Counted from the stretch's first letter, positions 27,428 through 36,965 are shown. The stretch is DNA of 64,000 bases from Desulfobulbaceae bacterium (GCA_031287565.1 JAITSS010000046.1:62001-126000), one strand, 5' to 3'. The notes: generated by a model not told the origin, from the letters alone. A program made the numbers and translations.

Positions 27428-29668
27428 ATGCCGCATCCCGAAAATCCGCCGACTGACGGCGACCCTGAGCGGGAAACCGCCCACATCCGGCAAAGAAAAA
27501 GAAAGGCGCTGGCCTTGGCGTTTTCCGCCTGCTTGCTCCTGGCGCCTTTTCTTATCTGGGCGCAGGTCTGGGTTTACGACCATGATTCCGACCTGCCGGT
27601 GGGCAACGATATTGTCGTGTTCGCCCTGATTTCCCTCAATCAGGCGCTGATTCTCGCGATGCTCTATGTGGTGCTGCGGTATCTGGGCGAAATGTTCTTC
27701 GCCAGGAATACCGCTCGCTCCGGCCTGCGTTTGCAAACCCGCCTGGTCGCCTCCTTTCTCACTTTGAGTTTTCTGCCGGTTCTGGCTTTGTTTTTCGTGT
27801 CCTGGCAGTTCATTGCCACGAGTATCGACTACTGGTTCAGCGCGACCATCGACCAATCTCTGCGCCAGTCGCTGTCATTGGCCCAATCGATTCTCGACGA
27901 TGGGAAAACCAAGGCGCGCCTGATGAATGAGCGCCTGCTTGGCGAAATACGCGGCCATGGCCAGGCCGCCGCCGGAGAAATCCTCAAACGCGCCTTGTCC
28001 TTGCGGGCGCTCGACGCGCCGGTGGCCGTCAGGCTGATTGCCGCCGCCGACAGCGAAATCGCCGTCACCATCAATGGCCTGAACCAGGAAGATTTGCCGG
28101 AGATTCCCTTCGAGGTGCGGCAGCGGGCCAAACGCGGCCAGGAAAACGACCTGGTTCAGGATACGCCCCTGGGCAAATTCGTGTCGAATCTGGCCGTGGC
28201 CGACCAGGGCTTGCTGGTTACGTCGTTTCTCATCAAAGGCGAGCGCCTGCGCTGGACCCAGGGCATCATCCAGGGGATAGAACGCTATCGCCAGCTCAAA
28301 CATTTCAAAGAGCCGCTGAAACTGTGGCTGATCTGCGTGCTGCTGCTGATCACGCTTTTAATTTTGTTTGCCGCCATCTGGACCGGCATTTACATCGCTC
28401 GTGGCATCACGCGACCAGTCGGGCGTTTGGCCTCGGCCATTCAGCGGGTCGCGGCGGGCGACCTTGATGTGGTCATTGAAAAGGACAGCGACGATGAAAT
28501 CGGCGCGTTGGTGGTCGCGTTTAACCAGATGACTGGCGATTTGAAGGCTGGCGACCGCAAACTGGCCGAGGCCCGCGCCGCTCTGGAGGAAAGCTCGAAG
28601 GAATCGGAGCGGCGCAGGCGGTATATCGAAATCATCCTGCAAAGCGTTTCCACCGGCGTCATTTCGATGGATAACGACCAGCGCATTTCCACGGTCAACC
28701 GCTCGGCGGAAAAACTTCTGAAAATCAACGGGCTTTTGCTCATCAACCGCAATTTCAAAGAGATACTGAATGAAATGCAGTCACGGGTCATTCAGGAGTT
28801 CATCGACGAACTGAATCATTCGCGGAAAGGTTCGATTGAAAAACCCCTGAAGCTGACCATCAGAGGCAAGCGGCATTCGCTCTTGGTTAACTTCATCCGT
28901 TTGCTGGATGAAACCGGCGCGCCGCTGGGCTATGTGCTGGTCTTTGACGATTTGTCAAAACTTGAGCAGATGCAGCGCATTGCCGCCTGGCGCGATGTCG
29001 CCCAGCGTATCGCCCACGAAATCAAAAATCCCTTAACGCCGATCCAACTGTCGGCGCAGCGCCTGCGCAAGCGCTACCTCGACCGACTCGACGACGAAAG
29101 CGGCGTCTTCGACCAATGCACTTCGACGATTATTCGCCAGGTTGAGGAGATGAAAGAACTGGTCGCCGAATTTTCCCGTTTCGCCCGGATGCCGAAGATG
29201 CGCAAAACCATGGGCGACCTGAAGATGCTGGTCGCCGACACGCTGTTTATGTACCGCGAGGCGCACAAACTGATTCGCTTCACCAGCCGGGCCGACGAGG
29301 AAATTCCCGTCTTTTCCTTCGATGGCGAGCAGATTCGCCGCTGTCTGATTAACCTGCTGGATAACGCCGTTGCGGTTTTGCCTTCCGGCGGTACAATTTC
29401 CGTCGCCCTGAGCTGGGAGAAGGAACACGACGCCGTATCGCTCGCGGTGGCCGACGACGGTCCCGGCGTTTCCAGGGAAGACAAGCAAAGGCTTTTTGAA
29501 CCGCATTTTTCCACGAAAAAATCCGGCACCGGCTTGGGCCTGGCCATTGTTTCGACGATCATGGCTGACCACGGCGGCGGCGCGCGGGTGGAAGACAACC
29601 ACCCGCGAGGGACGGTGTTGATCCTGGATTTGCCACTGCATCCCAGCGATGACGCGCCGGGCGAATAG
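27428..29668 (+). CDS. ntrY: Nitrogen-regulation-type sensor histidine kinase NtrY
   Basis: HAMP, PAS, AWRDVAQRIAHEIKNPLTPIQLSAQRLRKRY, GTGLGLAIVSTIMADHGG. Confidence 0.9.
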   Translation: MPHPENPPTDGDPERETAHIRQRKRKALALAFSACLLLAPFLIWAQVWVYDHDSDLPVGNDIVVFALISLNQALILAMLYVVLRYLGEMFFARNTARSGLRLQTRLVASFLTLSFLPVLALFFVSWQFIATSIDYWFSATIDQSLRQSLSLAQSILDDGKTKARLMNERLLGEIRGHGQAAAGEILKRALSLRALDAPVAVRLIAAADSEIAVTINGLNQEDLPEIPFEVRQRAKRGQENDLVQDTPLGKFVSNLAVADQGLLVTSFLIKGERLRWTQGIIQGIERYRQLKHFKEPLKLWLICVLLLITLLILFAAIWTGIYIARGITRPVGRLASAIQRVAAGDLDVVIEKDSDDEIGALVVAFNQMTGDLKAGDRKLAEARAALEESSKESERRRRYIEIILQSVSTGVISMDNDQRISTVNRSAEKLLKINGLLLINRNFKEILNEMQSRVIQEFIDELNHSRKGSIEKPLKLTIRGKRHSLLVNFIRLLDETGAPLGYVLVFDDLSKLEQMQRIAAWRDVAQRIAHEIKNPLTPIQLSAQRLRKRYLDRLDDESGVFDQCTSTIIRQVEEMKELVAEFSRFARMPKMRKTMGDLKMLVADTLFMYREAHKLIRFTSRADEEIPVFSFDGEQIRRCLINLLDNAVAVLPSGGTISVALSWEKEHDAVSLAVADDGPGVSREDKQRLFEPHFSTKKSGTGLGLAIVSTIMADHGGGARVEDNHPRGTVLILDLPLHPSDDAPGE

Positions 29669-29677
29669 GGGCGGATA

Positions 29678-31063
29678 ATGGAGAAACATATTCTGATCAT
29701 CGACGACGAAGCCAGCATCCGCGATACCCTGGCCGGGGTGCTCGAAGACGAGGGCCTCATCGCCGTCACCGCCGCGTCCGCCGAAGAAGGCTTGGCGCTT
29801 CTGGCCGAACGCAAGATCGACTTGGCCCTGCTCGACATTTGGCTGGGCGACGGCATGGACGGTCTGACCGCCCTGGATGAAATCCGCGCTCGTTGGCCTT
29901 TGCCGGTGATCATGATTTCCGGGCATGGCACCATCGAAACCGCGGTGCAGGCGACGCGCAAAGGGGCCTTCGATTTCATCGAAAAGCCGCTTTCCTACGA
30001 CAAGCTGATTCTCTCGATCACCAACGGCCTGCGCTTTTCCCAGCTCGAACAAGAAAATCGCCTGCTGCGCGAAACCGCGCCGCCGCCGGTCGAGTTGGCC
30101 GGAACCAGCGAGGCGATCGCGCGGGTGCGGGAAGAAATCGCCAGGGTCGCGCCGACCAATTCCTGGGTCTTGATTCTTGGCGAACACGGCACCGGCAAAG
30201 AATTGGTGGCCCGTAACATCCATCGTCTGTCGCAGACCAGCCATTTGCCGTTGGTTGATGTCAACTGCGCGGCCATCCCCGATGATTTGATCGAATCCGA
30301 GCTGTTCGGCCACGAAAAAGGCTCGTTCACCGGCGCGGTATCCAGCCGCCAGGGACGCTTCGACCAGGCCGATGGCGGCATTCTCTTCCTTGACGAAATC
30401 GGCGACATGAGCCTGAAGGCGCAGGCCAAGATATTGCGTGTCTTGCAGGAGCAGAAATTTGAGCGGGTCGGCGGCGCCAAGACGATCAAAGTCAGCGTGC
30501 GCATTCTCGCCGCGACCAATAAAAACCTGGAAGAGGAAATTGAAGGCGGTCGCTTCCGCGCTGACCTCTTGCATCGCTTAAGCGTCGTGCCGATTCGCGT
30601 GCCGCCCTTGCGCGAACGGCGACAGGACATCGCCGCGCTGGTCATCTCGCTGTCGGCCAGCCTTTTTCGGCGCGGCGTCAAAGCGCCGACTTTCAGCGAC
30701 GACGCCCTGCGGTTGATGGCTGAGCACGATTGGCCGGGCAATGTGCGCGAGCTACGCAATTTCATTGAGCGCATGGCTATCATGTGCCCGGTGGGACTGG
30801 TCGATGCGGCGGAGGCGCGGCGTTTTCTCGGCCCGGCCGCCGCTCGGCCGCTCGGCGAAACCGCGTCCGAATTGGAATTGTATGCGCTTGGTTACAAAGA
30901 GGCGAAGACGGTCTTCGAGCGCCAATATCTGCGGCGAAAATTGACGGAACACGACGGTAACATCACGTCCGTCGCTAAAGTCATCGGCCTTGACCGCAGC
31001 CATCTCTCGAAAAAATTGAAGGAGTTGGGCCTTTCGGGCCAGGATGAAGGCGGCGAAGAATAG
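29678..31063 (+). CDS. ntrX: Sigma54-interacting response regulator NtrX
   Basis: Receiver domain, AAA+ with [14 protein letters not shown]-terminal Fis-type HTH. Confidence 0.9.
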   Translation: MEKHILIIDDEASIRDTLAGVLEDEGLIAVTAASAEEGLALLAERKIDLALLDIWLGDGMDGLTALDEIRARWPLPVIMISGHGTIETAVQATRKGAFDFIEKPLSYDKLILSITNGLRFSQLEQENRLLRETAPPPVELAGTSEAIARVREEIARVAPTNSWVLILGEHGTGKELVARNIHRLSQTSHLPLVDVNCAAIPDDLIESELFGHEKGSFTGAVSSRQGRFDQADGGILFLDEIGDMSLKAQAKILRVLQEQKFERVGGAKTIKVSVRILAATNKNLEEEIEGGRFRADLLHRLSVVPIRVPPLRERRQDIAALVISLSASLFRRGVKAPTFSDDALRLMAEHDWPGNVRELRNFIERMAIMCPVGLVDAAEARRFLGPAAARPLGETASELELYALGYKEAKTVFERQYLRRKLTEHDGNITSVAKVIGLDRSHLSKKLKELGLSGQDEGGEE

Positions 31064-31125
31064 CGACACGCCGTTCTTTTTCACTGGCCCGTTCAGAATC
31101 ATCTTCACCATTGCAAGGAGTTCCC

Positions 31126-32100
31126 ATGGTTTTCCCCGAATACCGTCCCCGCCGCCTGCGGCGAAATGAAGCCTTCCGCTCTTTAATCCGTGAAACCCGG
31201 CTTGACGCCAGCCAACTGATCTATCCCCTTTTTGTTATGCCTGGCAAAAACAAGCGCGATGAAATCGCTTCGATGCCGGGCGTTTTTCGGCTTTCGGTCG
31301 ATCAACTGGCCAAAGAGGCCAAAGATTGCCTGGCTTTAGGCGTCAACCATCTGTTGCTCTTTGGTCTGCCGGAAAAAAAGGACGCCATGGGCACGGGCGC
31401 GCACGCCAGAGACGGCATCGTGCAGCGGGCGATCAAAGAGCTGAAGAACGCCGCGCCGGAGATGATGCTGACCACCGATGTCTGCCTGTGCGAATACACC
31501 GACCACGGCCATTGCGGCTGCATCATCGGAAATCAGGTCGATAACGACGCCACTTTGGAAATTCTGGCCAAAACCGCCTTGTCGCACGCCGAAGCCGGGG
31601 CCGATATGGTCGCGCCTTCCGACATGATGGATGGCCGGGTCGGCGAAATCCGCGCCGCTTTGGACGAAAACAATTTTGACCAGGTGCCGATCATGGCCTA
31701 TTCGGTGAAATACGCTTCGGCCTTTTACGGGCCGTTTCGCGAGGCCGCCGACTGCGCGCCGAAATCCGGCGACCGCAAAGCCTATCAGATGGACCCGGCT
31801 AATGCCCGCGAGGCCCTGCGCGAGGCGACGTTGGATGTCGATGAGGGCGCCGATATTCTCATGGTCAAGCCAGCCATGGCCTATCTCGACATTATCAAAT
31901 CGTTGCGGGATGAATTTGATCTGCCGATTGCCGCCTATCACGTGAGCGGCGAATACGCGATGATCAAGGCGGCGGCGGCCAACGGCTGGATCGACGAGGA
32001 GCGAGTGATGGCCGAAAGTTTACTCGCGATAAAACGGGCCGGCGCTGACATCATCATCACCTACTACGCCAAAGACATGGCGCGGCGGCTCAAGGGCTGA
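31126..32100 (+). CDS. hemB: Delta-aminolevulinic acid dehydratase
   Basis: [56 protein letters not shown]. Confidence 0.96.
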   Translation: MVFPEYRPRRLRRNEAFRSLIRETRLDASQLIYPLFVMPGKNKRDEIASMPGVFRLSVDQLAKEAKDCLALGVNHLLLFGLPEKKDAMGTGAHARDGIVQRAIKELKNAAPEMMLTTDVCLCEYTDHGHCGCIIGNQVDNDATLEILAKTALSHAEAGADMVAPSDMMDGRVGEIRAALDENNFDQVPIMAYSVKYASAFYGPFREAADCAPKSGDRKAYQMDPANAREALREATLDVDEGADILMVKPAMAYLDIIKSLRDEFDLPIAAYHVSGEYAMIKAAAANGWIDEERVMAESLLAIKRAGADIIITYYAKDMARRLKG

Positions 32101-32113
32101 AGGAGGCGGCGCT

Positions 32114-32824
32114 ATGGACGGAACGCTTCCCGGCGCAAAGCGGCCCAGCCCCGGTTTATCGCTGGGGAAAATGCTGGCGATTGTCGCCATGGCCATGCTC
32201 CTCACCATGGCCGCCACCCTGTGGCTGATTAAACTGTGGCTCTTTCCCGCGCCGATTGCGCCGGTGGCGCTTTCCCCGGTGGAAGAACAGCATCTGCAAA
32301 CCAAGCTGGACCGCCTGGCCGCCTGGCAACTGGATGAGCGTGGCGGCGAAATCGCCTCGACGAGCCGTGATAAAGCAAAAGCAAAAGCAATTGCCGCGCC
32401 GACGCCCTATAGCGAAGACGCGGCGGCGCGGCGGCTTGTTTTTTCGGAAAGGGAACTGAACGCCATCATCGGGAACAATCCCAGGCTGTCCGGCAAAGCG
32501 GCGGTTGATCTGTCCCAGGATTTGGTGAGTGTGACGCTTCTGATTCCCACCAAGGCCGACGCGCCGATCATCGGCGGTCAGGCCATGCGGGTTAAGGTCG
32601 GATTGACTTTGGCCAGCCGCGATGGTCGTCCGGTGGTGGCCTTGCGCGGCGTTTCGATGTTGGGCGTGCCGATGCCGAATGCCTGGCTCGGCACGCTGAA
32701 AAAGAAAAACATCGACCTGGTGAAGGAATACGGCGCTGACGGTGGATTCTGGCGCGCTTTTGCCGACGGCGTTGAACGCATCAATATAGAAGACGGTCAG
32801 GCAGAAATCATTCTCAAGCCGTAA
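32114..32824 (+). CDS. Membrane-anchored hypothetical protein
   Basis: Single N-terminal TM segment plus soluble domain; clear spacing downstream of hemB. Confidence 0.55.
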   Translation: MDGTLPGAKRPSPGLSLGKMLAIVAMAMLLTMAATLWLIKLWLFPAPIAPVALSPVEEQHLQTKLDRLAAWQLDERGGEIASTSRDKAKAKAIAAPTPYSEDAAARRLVFSERELNAIIGNNPRLSGKAAVDLSQDLVSVTLLIPTKADAPIIGGQAMRVKVGLTLASRDGRPVVALRGVSMLGVPMPNAWLGTLKKKNIDLVKEYGADGGFWRAFADGVERINIEDGQAEIILKP

Positions 32825-33745
32825 TCACAAATCGCGCAGGGTGATCGCCGCCGCTTCTTCGTTTGCCGCATTCGCCTCGTCCGCTTCGGCGTCTGCTTGG
32901 CGGCCAGCCAGGTCGCTCGCGTCCTGGGCCGGTTCCGCGCCGCGTCGCCCGGCGAAGAATTTCTCGCGGATTTCCTGATAGGATACCATCTCTTCATCCC
33001 GCGCCGACGGCGTGAGAAACGATTCAAGCCGGGTTTTCAGAATCACCGGGTTCATCTCCGATTCGATGGCGATCACCCCTTCCATGATGATTTTCTGCAT
33101 CAGCAATTCCTGGTTGGTGCGTTCGCGTAGGCGGGCGGCGAATGGCAGAAAGAAAAAGTTGGCGATGACCAGGCCGTAGAGGGTCGAGGTCAGCGCCACG
33201 GGAATCGAGCGCAGGATGACTTCGGTTTCACCGATGCCGCCGACCATGGCCACCAGACCAATCACCGAACCAATCAAACCAAAAGCCGGGGCGAATCCGG
33301 CGACGGCGCGAAAAATCCGTTCAAGCTCTTCGCGGCGCAGGCGGAAAAAGTACATTTCGGCGTTGAGAATGTCGCGCATCTGGTCGGCCTTGAAGCCGTC
33401 AACCAGGCAGCTCAAGGCGCGGCGCAGAAACAGCACCGTGGTTTCTTGCTCCTGCCGTTGCAGGGCCAGAATGCCGTCCATGCGCGAGCGAATCGACAGG
33501 TCAATGAGCAGGTTGATGATTTCCGTCTCGCGCATGGCGCGGCGGCGGTACGACGACAGCAATACCCGCGCCGCGATCAGCAATTGTCCCCAGCCAAAAC
33601 TTAAAAAGGTGGCGGCGGCGGTACCGCCGACCACGACTGCGAACCCGGATAGGTTGAGGTAGAGACCGAGATTGTCATTTATGATAAAACCGGTCAGGAA
33701 AATAGCTGTAGCCAGTACGACGCCCAGAAAATTTTGTTTTTGCAT
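32825..33745 (-). CDS. MotA/TolQ/ExbB-type proton channel protein, MotA-like
   Basis: NLSGFAVVVGGTAAATFLSF, AGFAPAFGLIGSVIGLVAMV, IPVALTSTLYGLVIANFFFLP. Confidence 0.82.
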   Translation of the reverse strand: MQKQNFLGVVLATAIFLTGFIINDNLGLYLNLSGFAVVVGGTAAATFLSFGWGQLLIAARVLLSSYRRRAMRETEIINLLIDLSIRSRMDGILALQRQEQETTVLFLRRALSCLVDGFKADQMRDILNAEMYFFRLRREELERIFRAVAGFAPAFGLIGSVIGLVAMVGGIGETEVILRSIPVALTSTLYGLVIANFFFLPFAARLRERTNQELLMQKIIMEGVIAIESEMNPVILKTRLESFLTPSARDEEMVSYQEIREKFFAGRRGAEPAQDASDLAGRQADAEADEANAANEEAAAITLRDL

Positions 33746-33790
33746 GGAGTACCCTTCTCCCGTCGCGACGGGCGGCTTTTTTACTTCGGT

Positions 33791-34660
33791 TTACGGCCCG
33801 ACGATGACTTCCAAACGGCGGTTCGCGGCCTGCGACCCGGCGTCTTTGTCACGACTGAGCGGCTGCGAATCGGCGCGACCGCCCGCCGTGATCCGGCCCG
33901 CCGCCACTCCTTGTTCTTCACTTAAAAAGCGGGCGAATGCCCCGGCCCGCGCCGCTGACAATTCCCAATTATCGGCAAACGGCCCGGCAATGAGCGGGCG
34001 GCTGTCGGTGTGGACGAAAACAGTCACCGGCGCGGGAAAGGCGCGCAGGCCGTCGAGCAATCGCCGCAACAAGTCCGGTTTGTCCGGGGTCAGAGCCGCC
34101 TGACCGGGTTGAAAGAGCCAATCAGCGGCCAGGCGCAGGCGAATCGCGCCGGTTTCCAGCCGGTCGATGGCGGCGCGATTATACAGTCGCTCGCGAAAAA
34201 CCAGGTCGTGAATCAGACGATACCACAGGACTTCCGGCGGGCTGTCGGGCGCGGCCTTATCGGCGACGGCGGCGGGCGGCGGCGGCGCTGGAGCGATTGT
34301 TTTCGCCTGGCCGTCGTCGCGCTCGATTTCTCGCACCTGGCCTGCCGTCACCAGCGGCGCGCCGTCGGTGATTTTTGGAAATGCGGCTGTCGCCTGGCTT
34401 TCGGCCAGGCTGGTGTCACCGGCGATGATCTCGCCGCGCTCCGGCCCAAGAAACTGCCGTTTTTCACCCTGATGGACATACAAAACCAGGAACAGCACGA
34501 ACATGGTCATCATCAGATCGGCCCAACCGACCGACCAGTGCGCGGTGGCTGGCATGGCGCTGGAGGCCAGGCTGTTTTCCACTGGGAACACGCTTTCGGC
34601 CATGCCGCGCCGGTCAACATAGGGATAACCGCTCTTCACGGCGGCGTTTTGTTCAGACAT
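33791..34660 (-). CDS. OmpA/MotB domain protein
   Basis: WSVGWADLMMTMFVLFLVLYVHQ TM with Asp; C-terminal OmpA (HTDSRPL...NWELSAARAGAFARFL). Confidence 0.82.
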   Translation of the reverse strand: MSEQNAAVKSGYPYVDRRGMAESVFPVENSLASSAMPATAHWSVGWADLMMTMFVLFLVLYVHQGEKRQFLGPERGEIIAGDTSLAESQATAAFPKITDGAPLVTAGQVREIERDDGQAKTIAPAPPPPAAVADKAAPDSPPEVLWYRLIHDLVFRERLYNRAAIDRLETGAIRLRLAADWLFQPGQAALTPDKPDLLRRLLDGLRAFPAPVTVFVHTDSRPLIAGPFADNWELSAARAGAFARFLSEEQGVAAGRITAGGRADSQPLSRDKDAGSQAANRRLEVIVGP

Positions 34661-34752
34661 AAGGGCAAAATCCGGGGCTGAGTTTTTTTCTTTTCCAGCA
34701 TATCGGCGCGGGCCGGGAAATGGAAAGGGCTTTCGCGGAAATATCGGCAAAA

Positions 34753-34783
34753 AAAAGCCCCTGCCGCGCGAGGCGACAGGGGG
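34753..34783 (-). terminator. Terminator of PEP-CTERM gene
   Basis: CCCCTGTCGCC...GGCAGGGGC then TTTTTTTT on minus strand. Confidence 0.6.
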
Positions 34784-34815
34784 GTGAGAGAGGGGGAAGT
34801 TGTTGGGGGGATTCG

Positions 34816-35580
34816 TTATTTTTTCGTGTGGCGCGCTCGATAACCGGCCAAGGCGGCGATGCCGGCGCCAAACAGAATCATGGTCGCCGGTTCGGGCACC
34901 GCCGGAGCGCCGCCCTTGGTGCCGACGCTAGAGCCGTCGGCATACGCCAGCATGACATCGTTGGCGCAGTAGGGCGTGTAGCCGATGATGAAATTATCAC
35001 CCAGGGCGATTTTTGTGCTCAGCGAGGTGAAGTCGTAGGTCAGGACGTAAACGCCGCTGGCGGGCGTAGTGACGACGCCGACGATTCCGGCATTGACTAG
35101 GCTCAGGTCGTTGACATCAATGCCGTTGACGTGACCGGCGCGTCCTGTTGAATGCGTGTAGTCGTAGTTGTCGCTGACCGAATACAGACCAGGGGAGGGG
35201 ATGAGCGAAACGCTTTCCTGGGTGCCGTAAGCGCCGTTGCCCGTATGCACCAGGTAATCCCAACCGTCCCATGCGCCGTCGCCGCTGCCGGTGGCCGCGT
35301 AATTGGGGTTGTAATCGGTGTTGATGAATAGGCTGTCCCACTGATAATAGCTGCTGCTGGAATTCAGGACGATGCTGGTCAGATTGCCGTCGTTGTCCCA
35401 GTTTACCGTCATGCTGTTCAGACGCGGGCCGACGATGGTGTCGGTCAGGTTGTTTCCCGTGTAGTTCGGGAATACCAGGGTGGTGTCATCAAAGGTTTGA
35501 GAACCGGCCAACGCCTGCGCGGACTGAAGCAAGCAGCAACCGGCGACCAAGGCCACAACCAAACGCGAATACTCTTTCAT
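34816..35580 (-). CDS. PEP-CTERM sorting-domain protein (exosortase substrate)
   Basis: Signal peptide; C-terminus AVPEPATMILFGAGIAALAGYRARHTKK; GGAGG Shine-Dalgarno. Confidence 0.88.
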   Translation of the reverse strand: MKEYSRLVVALVAGCCLLQSAQALAGSQTFDDTTLVFPNYTGNNLTDTIVGPRLNSMTVNWDNDGNLTSIVLNSSSSYYQWDSLFINTDYNPNYAATGSGDGAWDGWDYLVHTGNGAYGTQESVSLIPSPGLYSVSDNYDYTHSTGRAGHVNGIDVNDLSLVNAGIVGVVTTPASGVYVLTYDFTSLSTKIALGDNFIIGYTPYCANDVMLAYADGSSVGTKGGAPAVPEPATMILFGAGIAALAGYRARHTKK

Positions 35581-35660
35581 TGCCATTCCTCCGTGAATAT
35601 CTGTCGTCCTGAATTGTTGGCCACTTTGCCAGCGGCCATTTTGTCATGTGCCGTACATTA

Positions 35661-35676
35661 AGCAAAGGCCATGCCA
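35661..35676 (-). promoter_or_regulatory. Sigma54-type -24/-12 promoter upstream of PEP-CTERM gene
   Basis: Minus strand TGGCATGgcctTTGCT (GG-N10-GC). Confidence 0.6.
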
Positions 35677-35967
35677 GACGATGATGATGGAAGAATTTTT
35701 TGCTGTGGATTTTGAATTATATTGAATATTTACAGATGTTTATTCGATATACGGATTTCGATTGACTGGCCTTGTTTCCGGCTTGTCACGGTTTCTATCG
35801 CGTTCATTTCCGAAATATAGGAATTTTTTGCGGTGGAAAGCGGGAATATTTCGTGTTTTCGGAATAGCGTGTTCCGTAAATACGGAGACGTTTGAGCGCT
35901 GGCCTGTGGATACACCGGCGTCGTGGAAAACGCTGATGAACATTTCATTTGCATGTCATTTGCATGT

Positions 35968-36050
35968 GTCATTGCCGCGTGCGCAAGCGGCAATCCAGGC
36001 CGTCGCATTTGCCATATCCTGCCTGGATGTCCGTCTGCGCGGGCATGACG
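35968..36050. repeat. MITE/REP-like palindromic element copy 1
   Basis: GTCATTGCCGCG...CGCGGGCATGACG ends, ATTGCCGC/GCGGCAAT hairpin, CCAGGC/GCCTGG stem. Confidence 0.6.
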
Positions 36051-36094
36051 GCTGTAGACCGCATTTTCTTCTGTCATTGCCGCGCTTTCTTCCC

Positions 36095-36174
36095 CGTCAT
36101 CCCCGCGCCAGCGGCAATCCATGCTGTTGCATTTGCAATATCCTGCCTGGATGTCCGTCTGCGCGGGCATGACG
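36095..36174. repeat. MITE/REP-like palindromic element copy 2
   Basis: gtcatccccgcgccagcggcaatcca...tcctgcctggatgtccgtctgcgcgggcatgacg; 3' half identical to copy 1; partial ends at 36073 and 36183. Confidence 0.6.
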
Positions 36175-36382
36175 AATTTTGTGTCATTGCCGCGCAAGTA
36201 GGGACACGGCGCGGCGTGTTCCTCGTCTGTACAACCCATAGATGGAGCTGAATAAAGCGCCTGTTCATGGTGAAGTTCTGTCGAAGCGCGAAGGGTTTCA
36301 CCCTTCGGCAGTTTTGGCGAACGGGAAAATAGCTTGTGTAGAGACTTCTGCGCTTGTGGGAGAGGGCGGCGCGAAGCGACGG

Positions 36383-36412
36383 GTGAGGGCTTTTGTTATA
36401 AAGCGCCCTCAC
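36383..36412. repeat. Imperfectly nested intergenic palindrome
   Basis: GTGAGGGC ... GCCCTCAC perfect 8-bp stem; adjacent CCCCTCTgCCGC/GCGGgAGAGGGG. Confidence 0.55.
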
Positions 36413-36453
36413 TCCCGCCCCTCTGCCGCAAGCGGGAGAGGGGAGAACAGCGT

Positions 36454-36823
36454 GTCACAATCGGAACCGGTTCCGTTCCCATCTCTGGGTTTTCCACTCC
36501 ATAGTTTTGCCGATGCAACAGTCACAATCGGAACCGGTTCCGTTCCCATCTCTGGGAAGTGTGTGGTTATAAACCCAGCAGTGGAAGTCACAATCGGAAC
36601 CGGTTCCGTTCCCATCTCTGGGAGTACCAGAAACAGTGAAGTTGGAAAAACCAAAAGTCACAATCGGAACCGGTTCCGTTCCCATCTCTGGGAATCCAAA
36701 CCCGCCACCCCAGGAGGTGACATGTCACAATCGGAACCGGTTCCGTTCCCATCTCTGGGGGAAAAAGTATGTATGGGAATCATGATGGTCACAATCGGAA
36801 CCGGTTCCGTTCCCATCTCTGGG
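36454..36823 (-). CRISPR. Orphan CRISPR-like array: 6 identical 36-nt repeats, 5 spacers (31, 30, 34, 31, 28 nt in + order)
   Basis: Repeat + strand GTCACAATCGGAACCGGTTCCGTTCCCATCTCTGGG at 36454, 36521, 36587, 36657, 36724, 36788; minus orientation ends ATTGTGAC, resembling ATTGAAAC-type crRNA handles; internal CGGAACCGGTTCCG palindrome. Confidence 0.75.
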
Positions 36824-36833
36824 ACTGGGCCGC

Positions 36834-36863
36834 ATCATAGCCAACAACGGCGCGGCTTTGCAA
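36834..36863 (-). promoter_or_regulatory. Possible sigma70 promoter directed into the repeat array
   Basis: Minus strand TTGCAA - 18 nt - TATGAT, ending 11 nt from first repeat. Confidence 0.3.
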
Positions 36864-36937
36864 CTGCCACATTGTAGTATGTGTCGCTGCCTATCGCATA
36901 ATATGTTTAGTTTCCAGGACATCCTACAATGTGGTAG
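36864..36937. repeat. Long inverted repeat, 14-nt arms
   Basis: CTGCCACATTGTAG (36864-36877) / CTACAATGTGGTAG (36924-36937), 13/14 complementary. Confidence 0.6.
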
Positions 36938-36949
36938 CTATTCCAGGTC

Positions 36950-36965
36950 TGGCATAGTTTTTGCT
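36950..36965 (+). promoter_or_regulatory. Sigma54-type -24/-12 promoter
   Basis: TGGCATAgtttTTGCT (GG-N10-GC), closely similar to the PEP-CTERM gene promoter. Confidence 0.5.

Noticed and set aside
29033-30574. 513-aa antisense ORF opposite ntrY/ntrX
   Set aside because: High-GC antisense artefact; no recognisable domain, fully overlapped by confident genes.
36242-36877. 211-aa plus-strand ORF across the repeat array (and minus-strand ORFs with MGTEPVPIVT repeats)
   Set aside because: Translation of the non-coding direct repeats; unit lengths are not multiples of 3 and the frame shifts between repeats.
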